From Longimicrobiales bacterium (GTDB lineage Bacteria; Gemmatimonadota; Gemmatimonadetes; Longimicrobiales; Gaopeijiaceae): a stretch of 64,000 nt of DNA. Of the stretch, positions 1 through 8,267 are shown one piece after another. Every line of letters begins with the position of its first letter. Position 1 is the first letter of the stretch. The position numbers and the translations under genes are program-made. Below the pieces are notes generated by a model that was not told where the DNA came from, made no database searches, and saw nothing but the letters and a program-made list of their open reading frames with translations. Where the stretch lies: assembly GCA_028279425.1 (NCBI GenBank), contig JANQNV010000114.1, forward strand, positions 31,502 to 95,501, written 5' to 3'.

Positions 1-102
1 ATCGAGATGCGAATGGAGCAGGGCTTCAGCGTGTTCGTGATGGGGTGGGGAGACGCCGGCTTCGAGACGATCGACATGGGACGGAGCCTCTCCGGTCGCT
101 GA
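1..102 (+). CDS. C-terminal fragment of an unidentified protein (cut by window edge)
   Basis: Frame 1 is open from the first base to a TGA at 100-102 and gives 33 residues ending in M-G-R-S-L-S-G-R. The codons use the GC-rich third positions typical of the neighbouring genes. Too little remains to name a family. It ends 34 nt before the next gene on the same strand, so the two could be co-transcribed. A spurious open frame cannot be excluded. Confidence 0.4.
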   Translation: MEMRMEQGFSVFVMGWGDAGFETIDMGRSLSGR

Positions 103-136
103 CCTGCCGACGATACCTCCTCCCCCTCACCGCGAG

Positions 137-844
137 GTGCACGTGCGCATCGCTCCCCTGGCTCTGCTCGCCCCCCTCGTTTTCGCTGCGGCCTGCGGCG
201 ACGACGATCCCATCGAACCCGCGACCGGCGAGTTGATCGTGCAAGCCCGCTCGGTGACGGATCTCGAACCGGTGGGTCCGGCCGCGACCGCCGCCGCCCT
301 CCAGGAACGGGGCGACCCCACCAGCTACGTCGTGGGCTTCTACCGCTTCTACCTCGCGTCGAACGCCGACTGCTCGTCGCCGGTGCTGCTGGGTTCCAAC
401 CCCGGCATCCGCGAGCTCGACCTTCTGACCGACCCCGTCCTGTTCACCGTCTCGGGTACGCCCGGCGACTACGATTGCATCGTGATGCGGATCTCCGACG
501 TGTTCTCGTTCGTCCCGGAAACGAGCTTCGGCCCCTGCACGGCTGGCGTCACCTACCAGGTCGACACCTACTACGACGGCGAGAGCGACTTTCGCGACGT
601 GGACGGGAACCCGATCGCGGGTAACGGAAGCGACTCGGCGCCCGTCGACGACCAGATCGACGTCTTCTTCACCACCAACCCGTCGGCCGTGATTGGTCGT
701 GGATACTCTCCGAACCAGGTGGTGCCCCTCGAACGGGGTGCCACGCTCCCGGGCACGTCGACCTTCGTCTACGACGTGCGTGGGCAGGTCAGCAACCAGA
801 ACGGCGAATGCCGATCCGCCGGCGGCACCTACACGTTCCGCTAG
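137..844 (+). CDS. Exported lipoprotein of unknown function
   Basis: A 235-residue protein starting at GTG. Residues 1-19 form a short lipoprotein signal peptide ending in V-F-A-A-A followed by Cys20, then an acidic G-D-D-D-P-I-E-P tether. It is therefore probably anchored to a membrane at the cell surface or in the periplasm. The rest is a beta-rich domain with paired Cys residues (A-D-C, Y-D-C, G-P-C, E-C) that may form disulfides. No known domain was recognised. The leader resembles that of the MbnP-like lipoprotein at 53263 (V-F-A-A-C-D-D-D-P-I-E-P), but the mature domains look unrelated. Its stop codon TAG lies inside the palindromic repeat at 841-907, so the last codons may have been changed by that repeat. 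Confidence 0.75.
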   Translation: MHVRIAPLALLAPLVFAAACGDDDPIEPATGELIVQARSVTDLEPVGPAATAAALQERGDPTSYVVGFYRFYLASNADCSSPVLLGSNPGIRELDLLTDPVLFTVSGTPGDYDCIVMRISDVFSFVPETSFGPCTAGVTYQVDTYYDGESDFRDVDGNPIAGNGSDSAPVDDQIDVFFTTNPSAVIGRGYSPNQVVPLERGATLPGTSTFVYDVRGQVSNQNGECRSAGGTYTFR

Positions 845-907
845 TGTCCCGTTTGAGAAGTCCGGTGCGTCTCCTCGACCATAGGGACTTTTCTAACGGG
901 ACACTAG
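841..907. repeat. Palindromic CTAG-ended repeat, copy 1
   Basis: A 67-bp element with 23-bp inverted arms (841-863 and 885-907) matching at 21 of 23 positions. Both ends are CTAGTGTCCCGTT. A second copy in the opposite orientation lies at 63870-63941. When that copy is reverse-complemented, the two align over their whole length, including the interior G-T-C-C-G-G-T-G-C and C-T-C-C-T-C-G-A blocks. The element would fold into a long hairpin in either transcript. It could be a MITE or REP-like element, or a mobile terminator. No transposase is present nearby. Confidence 0.8.
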
Positions 908-965
908 CCATGGGTCGCGACCACGTCTGGCCGGCTTCGCTGGCCGTCGGCCGCTGAACGAGGCC

Positions 966-2153
966 ATGGCCGAGGAGGATTGGGGCGCGGCGTTCGCGTC
1001 GGCGGTCCAGAGCGGCGACGCCCAGGCCGTGCGACGCATCGCCGCCGAATGGCAGGGGCTACGAGACATCATCGACGAGGCCCGTTTTGCGTTTGCCGCG
1101 CCGGCCCTCGTGTTCGCTGCCGGACAGCGCAATCGCGCCCTCGTCGACGCCCTCCTCGATGCCGGAGCCGATCCCGACGCTCGCTCCGAGTGGGATGCTG
1201 GCCCCTACAGCGCACTGCACAGCTGTGTCGATGGACCGAGCCCCGAGAGTCTCGCGCTGGCCCGGCACCTGGTGGAGCGAGGCGCGACCCTCGACCTGCA
1301 CGCCGCCGCCGGGCTGGATCGCACAGACATCGTGGAGGCCTGTCTCGACGTCGAGGCGGCTCGGGTCAACGAGCCCGGGCCCGACGGAGCCGCCCCCCTC
1401 CACCTCGCGGCCTCTCCAACGATGGTCGCTCTGCTCGTCGCCCGTGGCGCCGACCTCGAACAGCGCTGCGTGGACCACCGCAGCACCCCGATCATGTGGT
1501 CGGTCGACGGACGAGCGTCCGTCACGCGGGCGCTGCTCGAAGCGGGCGCCCGCCCAGACCTGTTCATCGCCGCGTTCCTCGACGAGCCCGCCCTGGTCGA
1601 CACGATCGTCGCGGCCGACCCCGACGCCATCGACGTGACCGTGCGGCCCGGCCGCTCCCACTCCCACCTCGGGGGCGGTGACAAGTATGTCTGGGCGCTC
1701 GACTTCGCCGATACGCCCCACGAGGTCGCCCGGCGGCGAGGCCATGCCTCGACCTACGACGCCCTGATCGAGCACAGCCGTCCGCCCCGGAGACTCGTCG
1801 CGGCCTCCCGCCGCGGAGATGTGGACGAGGTGGCACGAATCATCCGCGCCCATCCGGAGCTCGCCACCGCTCTCGATGCGTTCGACGCACGGGAGGCACT
1901 CCTGGGCGACGCCACCGCCGCAGCCGTGCTTCTCGACGCTGGGATGGATCCCGACCGACTCGACCACGGCGGCAGTACCGCCCTGCACCACGCCGCATGG
2001 CGGGGCGAGATCGACCTGGTCGGCACACTACTGGCGCACGGGGCCCGTACCGACATCGTCGACGCGACCCACCAGTCGACCCCGATCGGATGGGCCGACT
2101 ACAACGGGAAGGCCGAGGTGGTGCGGATGCTCCGCGACCACGCCCGGCCGTAG
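966..2153 (+). CDS. Ankyrin-repeat protein
   Basis: A 395-residue soluble protein with no signal peptide or membrane segment. Ankyrin-type helices are recognisable in two blocks. The first (about residues 40-210) has motifs such as L-L-D-A-G-A-D-P-D, A-P-L-H-L-A-A and L-L-V-A-R-G-A-D-L. The second (about 280-390) has T-A-L-H-H-A-A-W-R-G and L-L-A-H-G-A-R-T-D. The middle part (about 230-275) is less repeat-like and contains the H-S-H-L-G-G-G segment. Such proteins bind partner proteins in the cytoplasm; no specific partner is suggested by the neighbours. It starts at ATG 966, 58 nt after the palindromic repeat. Confidence 0.85.
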   Translation: MAEEDWGAAFASAVQSGDAQAVRRIAAEWQGLRDIIDEARFAFAAPALVFAAGQRNRALVDALLDAGADPDARSEWDAGPYSALHSCVDGPSPESLALARHLVERGATLDLHAAAGLDRTDIVEACLDVEAARVNEPGPDGAAPLHLAASPTMVALLVARGADLEQRCVDHRSTPIMWSVDGRASVTRALLEAGARPDLFIAAFLDEPALVDTIVAADPDAIDVTVRPGRSHSHLGGGDKYVWALDFADTPHEVARRRGHASTYDALIEHSRPPRRLVAASRRGDVDEVARIIRAHPELATALDAFDAREALLGDATAAAVLLDAGMDPDRLDHGGSTALHHAAWRGEIDLVGTLLAHGARTDIVDATHQSTPIGWADYNGKAEVVRMLRDHARP

Positions 2154-2166
2154 CGAAACGGCGCGA

Positions 2167-3249
2167 TCAGCCGCCGCCGTAAATCGGCACGCCGGGGAAT
2201 GTGAGGCTGAAACCGTACCAACGCGTGAAGACCTGCAACGGTCTCCGATCCGTGGCACGCCCCCCGCCCGCCGTGTAGAGCACACCGCCCTCGATTCTCT
2301 CGCCGTCGTTCAGCCGGAGCACGTTGTCGTCCCACTCGAAGCCGTCGGCCTCGGTGAAGTAGGCCGCGAGCGCACGGGCCGTAGGATCGAGATACACGAG
2401 GATGCCTCGCCCGTCGTAGCGCCCGAGGATCGCATTCCCTTCGGCCAGCACGGTGTCGTAGGGATAGTAGATCGCCTGGTCGCCTCCCCAGACCCCGAGT
2501 CCGAGATCCATCGTGGGACGACGGTCGTCCTCCCGTTCGATCGTGGCCGAGAAGAACTGCGACAGGCCGCCCCGCACACGCGCCAACAAGCCATCGAGCT
2601 TCAGGTTGTCTTCTTCCCACAGCTCCCTGTCCGAGAGCGCCACGACCGCGTCGGAATCCTGAAGTAGCGCCTGGGCCACGGTCGTTTGTTGAAGCGCGGT
2701 GACGTCGAGCGACGTGCCCACCATGGGTCCGTACACGGCCTCTCCCGTCATGTGATCCCAGAACGTGCCCGACTCTTCGTCTCGCATGAGGAAGAGACCG
2801 TCATACAGGCCGTGCTCCGAGAAAAGGTGCACGTCGCCGGCGATGCTCGGAGCCATCCTGGCTCCCGAATTACACACCACTCAGAACGTCACCATCCAGG
2901 GTTCACCCGCCATGTCGCCCTGCGCCACGTGGTGGTACGACATCTGGCTCGTGACCAACGCGAGGGTCTGCCCCCCGGCCTCGAACACGAGCACGGGAGT
3001 GTCGTTCGAGACGTCTCCACGTCGCAGAACCGACCGCAGCGGTTCGAAGTCCGGATCGCGAAGGGGGGTGAAGATCGGCTCGGAACCGAGAAACGCTCGC
3101 TCGGCATCGAAGCCCTCCTTGCGAGGCAAGTCCGGATCGACCGTAAGCTCGGGCGGGGCGGTCTGGGCCGAGAGGCCAGGTGCGACGAGCAGTCCGAGAA
3201 GGGCGGCGCCCCCCCAGCGGAGGGCTGGCGCGCGACGTGTGGTGGCCAT
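2167..3249 (-). CDS. DUF3179-family exported protein with in-frame UGA, candidate selenoprotein
   Basis: This gene reads as one 360-residue frame if the UGA at 2881-2883 is decoded. It starts at ATG 3249 with a good AGGAG site 7 nt upstream. Residues 1-29 form a signal peptide ending in G-L-S-A-Q. Residues 119-128 read M-V-T-F-(UGA)-V-V-C-N-S. DUF3179 relatives have a conserved F-C-x-x-C-x-S-G motif here, so the UGA replaces the first Cys and would give Sec123-V-V-Cys126. Downstream, the family hallmark is intact (G-L-Y-D-G-L-F-L-M-R-D, W-D-H-M-T-G-E-A, G-P-M-V-G-T), and 237 codons follow without another stop. A hairpin fitting the bacterial SECIS rules lies at 2847-2868. The biochemical role of DUF3179 is not established; a periplasmic thiol or selenol redox role is inferred. 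The alternative is a recent nonsense mutation giving a 122-residue truncated product. Confidence 0.72.
2847..2868 (-). promoter_or_regulatory. Candidate bacterial SECIS hairpin for the DUF3179 gene
   Basis: Beginning 12 nt after the UGA, the mRNA can form UCGG-(G)-AGCC, loop AGGAU, GGCU-CCGA. This is two 4-bp stems separated by a single bulged G, capped by a 5-nt loop whose second and third bases are G. The loop starts 21 nt after the UGA. The layout resembles the E. coli fdhF element (short stem, single bulged base, short stem, GGUC loop) and fits the usual rule of a G among the first two loop bases 16-37 nt from the UGA. It is a fold drawn by eye, not computed. Confidence 0.65.
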
Positions 3250-3449
3250 GGACGGACTCCTGGGATTCGAGGTCGGCTCATCGTACGAATCGATGGCCCG
3301 GATGGACAGTTCCGCGGCTTGCAGCCCGCGCTGGACGAAGCTTCGCAGCCTTCACGGCTCTCCGGGGTGGCGAGCCCTCGGGGTCATCGATATCGTCCGC
3401 GCTGGTTCCTGGGCCCTCCCCCCCTCAGAAACTAGAGGTTCGAGACTCC

Positions 3450-4142
3450 GTGAGCCCGCTTTCACGTGAAGCTCGCATTCCCGGCCGCGTCGTCATCTCG
3501 TGGACGATGTCGGGTGGGATCCTGTTCGGCATGGTCGGAACCGTGATGACCATGACGCAGCAGCTTCCCGGTTACGACTTCTTCATGACGCTATCGGGCG
3601 CCTTCGTGGTCGGCTCGCTGGTCGGACTCGGGCACGGCTTCGTGCTCGCCCTCTTCTCGAAAGACCGCGGCACGCCCTTTTCCGAGTCGTTTCGACACTC
3701 GCTGACCGGCCTGCTGTATTCGCTCCTGGCCGTACCGGTGGCGTTTCTCGTAACCCTCTGGATCGGCTTCGCCTTCTACTTCCAGATGGATCCCACCACG
3801 AGCCGACTCCTGGGAGCCATCATCGGCGGGTGGATCGGCCTCTCGGTCCTGATGTGGACTGCCTGGGAGACCTGGAGGGCGCTCCGGGTGATTCTCGCCG
3901 CGTGGCCCGACTTCGGGACCGCCATCGGCGTCGTGTCGGTGGTGTTTCTCGTGCTCGTCTGGTTCTTCAGCTCATTCTACCCCTACATCTTCCAGGGGGC
4001 GTATAGCCTGCGACAAGCGATCTTCGTATCGGGGGGGATCGCGGTCTTGATCGTCGGGCCCCTCGCCACGCTCGCGCTCGTGGGGCTCCGCAAGGTGATC
4101 AAGATCCAGAAGCTGATCCGGCGCCTCGAAGAGGGCTCGTAG
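3450..4142 (+). CDS. Multi-pass inner-membrane protein of unknown function
   Basis: About 230 residues from a GTG start at 3450. The frame is open further upstream, but that part lacks protein-like composition and overlaps the promoter side of the DUF3179 gene. After a short basic N-terminus there are about five hydrophobic segments (roughly residues 14-30, 40-62, 85-107, 112-132, 150-175 and 190-215, the first two possibly one hairpin). It ends in a basic amphipathic helix with K-V-I-K-I-Q-K-L-I-R-R. No family was recognised. It converges on the response regulator gene with an 18-nt gap. Confidence 0.65.
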   Translation: MSPLSREARIPGRVVISWTMSGGILFGMVGTVMTMTQQLPGYDFFMTLSGAFVVGSLVGLGHGFVLALFSKDRGTPFSESFRHSLTGLLYSLLAVPVAFLVTLWIGFAFYFQMDPTTSRLLGAIIGGWIGLSVLMWTAWETWRALRVILAAWPDFGTAIGVVSVVFLVLVWFFSSFYPYIFQGAYSLRQAIFVSGGIAVLIVGPLATLALVGLRKVIKIQKLIRRLEEGS

Positions 4143-4160
4143 CGGGCCGAGGCGCTGCCG

Positions 4161-4598
4161 TCAGTGCAGGGTCGAGGGCAGGACGTCGTTGACGATCTCG
4201 ACGAGGGTGGCCACCTGGATCGGCTTCGAGAGGACGCGGGCGATTCCGGCGGCTCGCGCCAGCCGCTCCGCCTCGGCATCGATCCATCCAGAGAGGAGGA
4301 CGACGGGCATCGTGGCTCCCGCGGCGCTCGCGCTCCGCGCCAGCTCGATTCCGGAGATGCCCGGCATGGTCATGTCGGTCACCATGACGTCGAAGCCCTG
4401 CGGGTTCGCCTCGATCTCGGCGAGCGCGGCCTTGGATTCGGTGTGCACCGTCACGTCGAAGCCCGCCCGCGTAAGCAGGCGCGCGATGACCCGCACCACC
4501 ATGGCCTCGTCGTCGACGAGGAGCACGCGGCGGTGATGTCGAGCATCGGCTCCGGAAGGAGGAGCCGGCGACGGGGTTGAATCGGGGGTGGACGTCAT
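4161..4598 (-). CDS. Stand-alone response regulator receiver protein
   Basis: A 145-residue CheY-like receiver domain with a disordered 23-residue Pro/Ser N-terminus and no output domain. The acidic pair is Asp29-Asp30, the phosphoacceptor is Asp75 (in V-M-V-T-D-M-T-M-P-G), the switch Ser is Ser103 and the conserved Lys is Lys125 (S-K-P-I). It should be phosphorylated by a histidine kinase encoded elsewhere, since no kinase lies nearby, and act through protein contacts. The ATG at 4598 is chosen because the receiver fold begins shortly after it; the frame further upstream looks non-coding. The 140 bp between this start and the symporter gene holds no recognisable gene. Confidence 0.9.
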   Translation of the reverse strand: MTSTPDSTPSPAPPSGADARHHRRVLLVDDEAMVVRVIARLLTRAGFDVTVHTESKAALAEIEANPQGFDVMVTDMTMPGISGIELARSASAAGATMPVVLLSGWIDAEAERLARAAGIARVLSKPIQVATLVEIVNDVLPSTLH

Positions 4599-4738
4599 GA
4601 CGGAGTCGAGTACGGATCGTGCGGAAACGCTTCCGCTGCTGCGTTGGAATATCGGCGCTGCTGCGGGTTCCTGTAGAGATGACGTTTGTGCCGAGAACGT
4701 CACGATCCGCTTCGCTCGGCTCGGCGGATCGGCCGGCT

Positions 4739-6460
4739 TCAGGCGTGGATCTCGTGCGCCTTTCCGGCCCCCTTCGGCACCCGGATCTTGTCGAGCATGA
4801 TCTGCACGGGCTCCGGCGGCGGGGGCGTCACTCGCGATACCACCCAGGACACCGCGAAGTTCAACAGCATCCCGACCGCGCCGATCCCCTCGGGCGAAAT
4901 CCCCCACCACCAGTACTCGGCGGTGTCGGCCGCAGGGTTCACGAAGCTGAAGTAGACAATGTAGCTCGCGGTGAAGGTGAGTCCCGTTACCATCCCCGCG
5001 ATGGCGCCTTCCTTGTTCATGCGGCGCGAGAAGATCCCGAGCAAGATCACCGGAAAGAAGCTCGAGGCGGCGAGGCCGAAGGCGAAGGCCACGACCTCGG
5101 CCACGAAGGCTGGAGGATTCACCCCGAGCCATCCGGCCACGATCACCGCGACCCCGGCGCTCACCCGCGCCGCGACCAATTCGCCCCGCTCGCTGATGTC
5201 CGGCATCAACCCGCGCTTCAGCAGGTCGTGGCTGACGGCCGACGAGACCACGAGCAGGAGTCCTGCCGCCGTCGAGAGGGCAGCGGCGAGCCCCCCCGCC
5301 GCCACCAGGCCGATGACCCATGGGGGCAGATCGGCGATCTCGGGATTGGCGAGCACCATGATGTCGTTGTCGATCCTCAGTTCGTTCTGAACCGGGGCCC
5401 CGGCCGCATCGGTCGCGAAGGGCCCGACGTACTGGATCACCCCGTCTTCATTCCGATCGTCGAAGGTGATGAGGCCCACGCCCTCCCAGGTGGAGAACCA
5501 CTCGGGCGCCTCGGCGTAGGGTCGCTCCGAGACGGTGGTGAGGAGATTGGTGCGGGCGAACGCGGCAACGGCCGGCGCCGTCGTGTAGAGGAACGCGATG
5601 AACAGCAGCGCCCACCCCGCCGAGATGCGCGCATCCCGCACGCGCGGCACAGTGTAGAACCGGATGATCACGTGGGGAAGCCCCGCCGTGCCCACCATGA
5701 GAGCGGCCGTGATGAAGAAGACGTCGATGGTCGACTTCGTCCCGTCGGTGTACGCCGCGAACCCCAATTCGGCGTGGAGCCCGTCGAGGCGCTCGAGCAG
5801 CGGCAGACCGCTGGCGAGGTCGGCCCCTCCGAGGCCGAACTGAGGCACGACGTTGCCGGTGATGAGCATCGACAAGAAGATAGCGGGCACCAGATAGGCG
5901 AAGATCAGGACGCAGTACTGCGCCACCTGCGTGTAGGTGATCCCCTTCATTCCCCCGAGGACGGCGTAGAAGAAGACGATCCCCATGCCGATCACGACGC
6001 CGATCCCGACGTCGACTTCGAGGAAGCGCCCGAACACGATCCCCACGCCCCGCATCTGGCCCGCGACGTACGTGAACGACACGAAGAGGGCACATACGAC
6101 CGCGACGAACCGGGCGAGCTGCGAGTAGTAGCGGTCGCCAACGAAGTCCGGCACCGTGAAGGCGCCATACTTGCGCAAGTAGGGAGCCAGCAGAAGCGCA
6201 AGAAGCACATAGCCGCCGGTCCACCCCATGAGATAGACCGAACCATCGTAGCCCTGGAACGAGATCAGCCCGGCCATCGACAGAAACGACGCCGCCGACA
6301 TCCAGTCGGCCGCGGTGGCCATGCCGTTGGCGAGCGGCGACACACCGGCCCCCGCGACGTAGAAGTCCTTCGTGGACTGCGCCCGCGACCAGATCGCCAC
6401 GCCGATGTAGAGGGCGAAGGTCACGCCGACCAGGGCGAAGGTCCACGCCTGAACCGTCAC
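4739..6460 (-). CDS. Sodium:solute symporter, large subunit (VC_2705-type SSS family)
   Basis: A 573-residue membrane protein with about 13 transmembrane segments and the typical SSS opening (S-T-K-D-F-Y-V-A-G, N-G-M-A-T-A-A-D-W-M-S-A-A-S-F). A loop insertion around residues 310-370 lies between hydrophobic segments. The partner is the small DUF4212 protein directly upstream, and the two share a GTGA overlap. This pair is the signature of the VC_2705 group, related to acetate permease ActP. The substrate is likely a small carboxylate or amino-acid-like anion taken up with sodium, but it is not shown by the sequence. The genes upstream encode an FAD oxidase and a cytochrome, so the substrate may feed or follow that oxidation. 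Confidence 0.88.
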   Translation of the reverse strand: MTVQAWTFALVGVTFALYIGVAIWSRAQSTKDFYVAGAGVSPLANGMATAADWMSAASFLSMAGLISFQGYDGSVYLMGWTGGYVLLALLLAPYLRKYGAFTVPDFVGDRYYSQLARFVAVVCALFVSFTYVAGQMRGVGIVFGRFLEVDVGIGVVIGMGIVFFYAVLGGMKGITYTQVAQYCVLIFAYLVPAIFLSMLITGNVVPQFGLGGADLASGLPLLERLDGLHAELGFAAYTDGTKSTIDVFFITAALMVGTAGLPHVIIRFYTVPRVRDARISAGWALLFIAFLYTTAPAVAAFARTNLLTTVSERPYAEAPEWFSTWEGVGLITFDDRNEDGVIQYVGPFATDAAGAPVQNELRIDNDIMVLANPEIADLPPWVIGLVAAGGLAAALSTAAGLLLVVSSAVSHDLLKRGLMPDISERGELVAARVSAGVAVIVAGWLGVNPPAFVAEVVAFAFGLAASSFFPVILLGIFSRRMNKEGAIAGMVTGLTFTASYIVYFSFVNPAADTAEYWWWGISPEGIGAVGMLLNFAVSWVVSRVTPPPPEPVQIMLDKIRVPKGAGKAHEIHA

Positions 6461-6735
6461 GGAGCGTCACCCTCGTCGACACCGAAGCGCCGATCCATAC
6501 GGTTCATGAGCACCACATAGACGAAGATCAGCGCCACGAAAACGTAGATGCTGCCCTGCTGCGCGAACCAGAACCCGAGAGGCACGCCCGTTCCGGGGAG
6601 CATCACCCGATCGAGCACGTCGACGAAGAGGATGCCGGCGCCGAACGAGACGGCGAACCACACGAAGAGGAGAATCAGGACGAGGCGCACGTTGGCGCGC
6701 CAGTAGGCCTCGTTCGAGGACGTCCGATCAGCCAC
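6457..6735 (-). CDS. Sodium symporter small subunit (DUF4212)
   Basis: A 92-residue protein with two hydrophobic helices (about residues 17-37 and 55-78), separated by a loop with G-V-P-L-G-F-W-F-A-Q-Q-G. This matches the small-subunit family paired with VC_2705-type symporters. The N-terminus carries the common Y-W-R-A-N motif. Its stop overlaps the GTG start of the large subunit, so translation is probably coupled. Its own start overlaps the end of the FAD oxidoreductase gene by 8 nt, which makes a tight operon. Confidence 0.9.
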   Translation of the reverse strand: MADRTSSNEAYWRANVRLVLILLFVWFAVSFGAGILFVDVLDRVMLPGTGVPLGFWFAQQGSIYVFVALIFVYVVLMNRMDRRFGVDEGDAP

Positions 6736-8044
6736 CGGGGTCTTCGTCGTACGTCTCCTCGGGGATGCGGAAGCCCTCCGCCAGTTCGGGCTCGAGGTCG
6801 TCGTCGAGGATCCGGTGGGCGATGTAGTCCCCTAGAACCGGCCCCTGCTTGAAGGCCTCGGCGGAGCCGGACCCGGTGATCCAGGAGTTCTGCCAGTCCG
6901 GATGCAGATCGATCACGAAGTTGCGGCTGGGCCCGCTTTCGTAATGGCAGGCGCGGGTCTCCAGGATGGGCTGATCGGCGAGAGCCGGGAACCGCTCCTT
7001 CACGAAGTCGAGCCCGCGCTGGAACCCTTCCTCCGGGATCATCGCCCTCGACGAAACGTCCGGATCCTCCGGAGAACGCCCCCCCGTGCGCACGCGGAAA
7101 CCCCGATGATCGGGCGGAAGCGCCGGCCACCCGGTGCACCCCGGCACCCCGTAGCTCGGAAAGTTGGGCCAGTTGAAGGAGCTGTCGCCGGGCGGCGTCC
7201 CGAAATAGAAGACGTGGCCCATCGGGATGCGCAGGCGGTTGCCCATGGGGTTGGGCAACACCTTGCCCAACCAGGGACCGCAGGCCCACTGGAAGACGTC
7301 GGCCGAAATCGGGTCCCCGCCATCGACCGTGATGTCGAGCAGGCGGCCGGCCTCCACCCGTCCCGGGGCCGCTCGGCCGATGGTGATCGTGCCCCCCTCT
7401 CGCTCGAAGACGTGCGCCACCGACTCGATCGATCGTCGCGCGCGCACGACCCCCGCCTGCGGTTCGTAGAGCGCGACCGTCATATCGTCGGAGCGAATCT
7501 GGGGGAATTCGCGAGCCACCACGTCCATCGACGGCTCCTCGTACTCGATCCCGAGCTCGTCCCAGAGCGCTTTGGTGCGATCGAGGTAGGGCTGGGGCTC
7601 CGCGCGGAGGATCAGGTCTCCGGTGGTGTAGAAGAAGGGAGCCACCCCACCGCCCGCGTTTTCCTCGTCCCACTGCTTCCAGCGCTTGATCGCCTCGTTC
7701 GCCCAGCGGGCCCACTGTATGCCGTGCGGACGATCGCCGTAACTCGTGCGGACACCCCTGGTCTCGCCGCCCGACGTCGCGCGGGAGTTGCCGGGACCGT
7801 AGAGGTCGACGACCTGCACCGAAGCGCCGAGGCGCTGGAGGTACAGCGCCGTCCACATGCCGAAGACGCCGGCCCCGATCACACACACGTCCGGCGCCTG
7901 ACCCGAGCGCACGAAGGGGGCCCGGCGAGGTGTGGGCGTCGGCTCGGCACCGTGCGATTCCGCCGGCGTAACGACTCCCGCGAGCACCGCCCCGGTGCCC
8001 GCGCCGGACAACTCCAGAAACCGCCGACGATCGATCTTCGACAT
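6728..8044 (-). CDS. Tat-exported FAD-dependent oxidoreductase (DAO / sarcosine-oxidase-like)
   Basis: 438 residues. The N-terminus has a twin-arginine signal (R-R-R-F-L-E-L) with a weakly hydrophobic stretch to about residue 30, so the protein is folded with its cofactor before export. The FAD-binding G-A-G-V-F-G motif begins near residue 58, and a DAO-type fold follows with S-R-A-T-S-G-G-E-T-R-G-V-R-T-S-Y, typical of monomeric sarcosine or N-methyl amino acid oxidases. A C-terminal G-S-G-S-A-E-A-F-K-Q-G-P-V-L-G closes the FAD site. The substrate is probably a secondary amine or N-methylated amino acid, by family only. A cytochrome c lipoprotein gene lies upstream and the symporter pair downstream, suggesting periplasmic oxidation with electron transfer to cytochrome. 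Confidence 0.88.
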   Translation of the reverse strand: MSKIDRRRFLELSGAGTGAVLAGVVTPAESHGAEPTPTPRRAPFVRSGQAPDVCVIGAGVFGMWTALYLQRLGASVQVVDLYGPGNSRATSGGETRGVRTSYGDRPHGIQWARWANEAIKRWKQWDEENAGGGVAPFFYTTGDLILRAEPQPYLDRTKALWDELGIEYEEPSMDVVAREFPQIRSDDMTVALYEPQAGVVRARRSIESVAHVFEREGGTITIGRAAPGRVEAGRLLDITVDGGDPISADVFQWACGPWLGKVLPNPMGNRLRIPMGHVFYFGTPPGDSSFNWPNFPSYGVPGCTGWPALPPDHRGFRVRTGGRSPEDPDVSSRAMIPEEGFQRGLDFVKERFPALADQPILETRACHYESGPSRNFVIDLHPDWQNSWITGSGSAEAFKQGPVLGDYIAHRILDDDLEPELAEGFRIPEETYDEDPGG

Positions 8045-8047
8045 CGC

Positions 8048-8197
8048 TCAGTACCCCTCGGGCAGCGCAAGCGCCACCAGTTGGGCCGGCTCACCCGGGC
8101 CGGCGCAGGACAGCAGGATGTATGGACGGCTCTCGTGCACGTCGGTCATCGGCGCCGCGCGGGTCGGCACCGGAGGGTCGATGATGGGTGGCTCCTC
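8048..8197 (-). pseudogene. Remnant resembling the C-terminus of a PQQ-dependent dehydrogenase
   Basis: In the frame ending at the TGA of 8048-8050 the translation includes A-A-P-M-T-D-V-H-E-S-R-P-Y-I-L-L-S and ends A-L-A-L-P-E-G-Y. Last blades of PQQ beta-propeller dehydrogenases look similar (A-x-P-M-T-Y-x-x-x-G-R-Q-Y-V-V, then A-F-A-L-P). The frame stays open upstream of this stretch but no propeller blades are recognisable there. It lies between the cytochrome c gene and the FAD oxidoreductase gene, stopping 3 nt before the latter. The simplest reading is an internal deletion that left only the tail of a cytochrome-associated PQQ enzyme. A chance similarity is possible. Confidence 0.35.
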
Positions 8198-8267
8198 GCC
8201 GGCGGAGCAGAGGCGCTCACCTCGGCGAGGGTGAATCGGCGGATCGGCCGGCTCGGGTCGGACGACC

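Noticed and set aside
1..102. Assigning the first fragment to an aldolase or similar family
   Set aside because: 33 residues with no diagnostic motif are not enough to name a family.
2167..2880. A separate 237-residue gene starting at the GTG directly after the UGA
   Set aside because: It would start inside the conserved DUF3179 motif, has no ribosome site, and its N-terminus is the missing half of the upstream frame. One gene read through UGA explains both parts better.
4619..6520. A 633-residue open frame on the plus strand
   Set aside because: It is antisense to the symporter genes, rich in Arg, His and Glu, and has no domain or membrane pattern. Long antisense frames are common in very GC-rich DNA.
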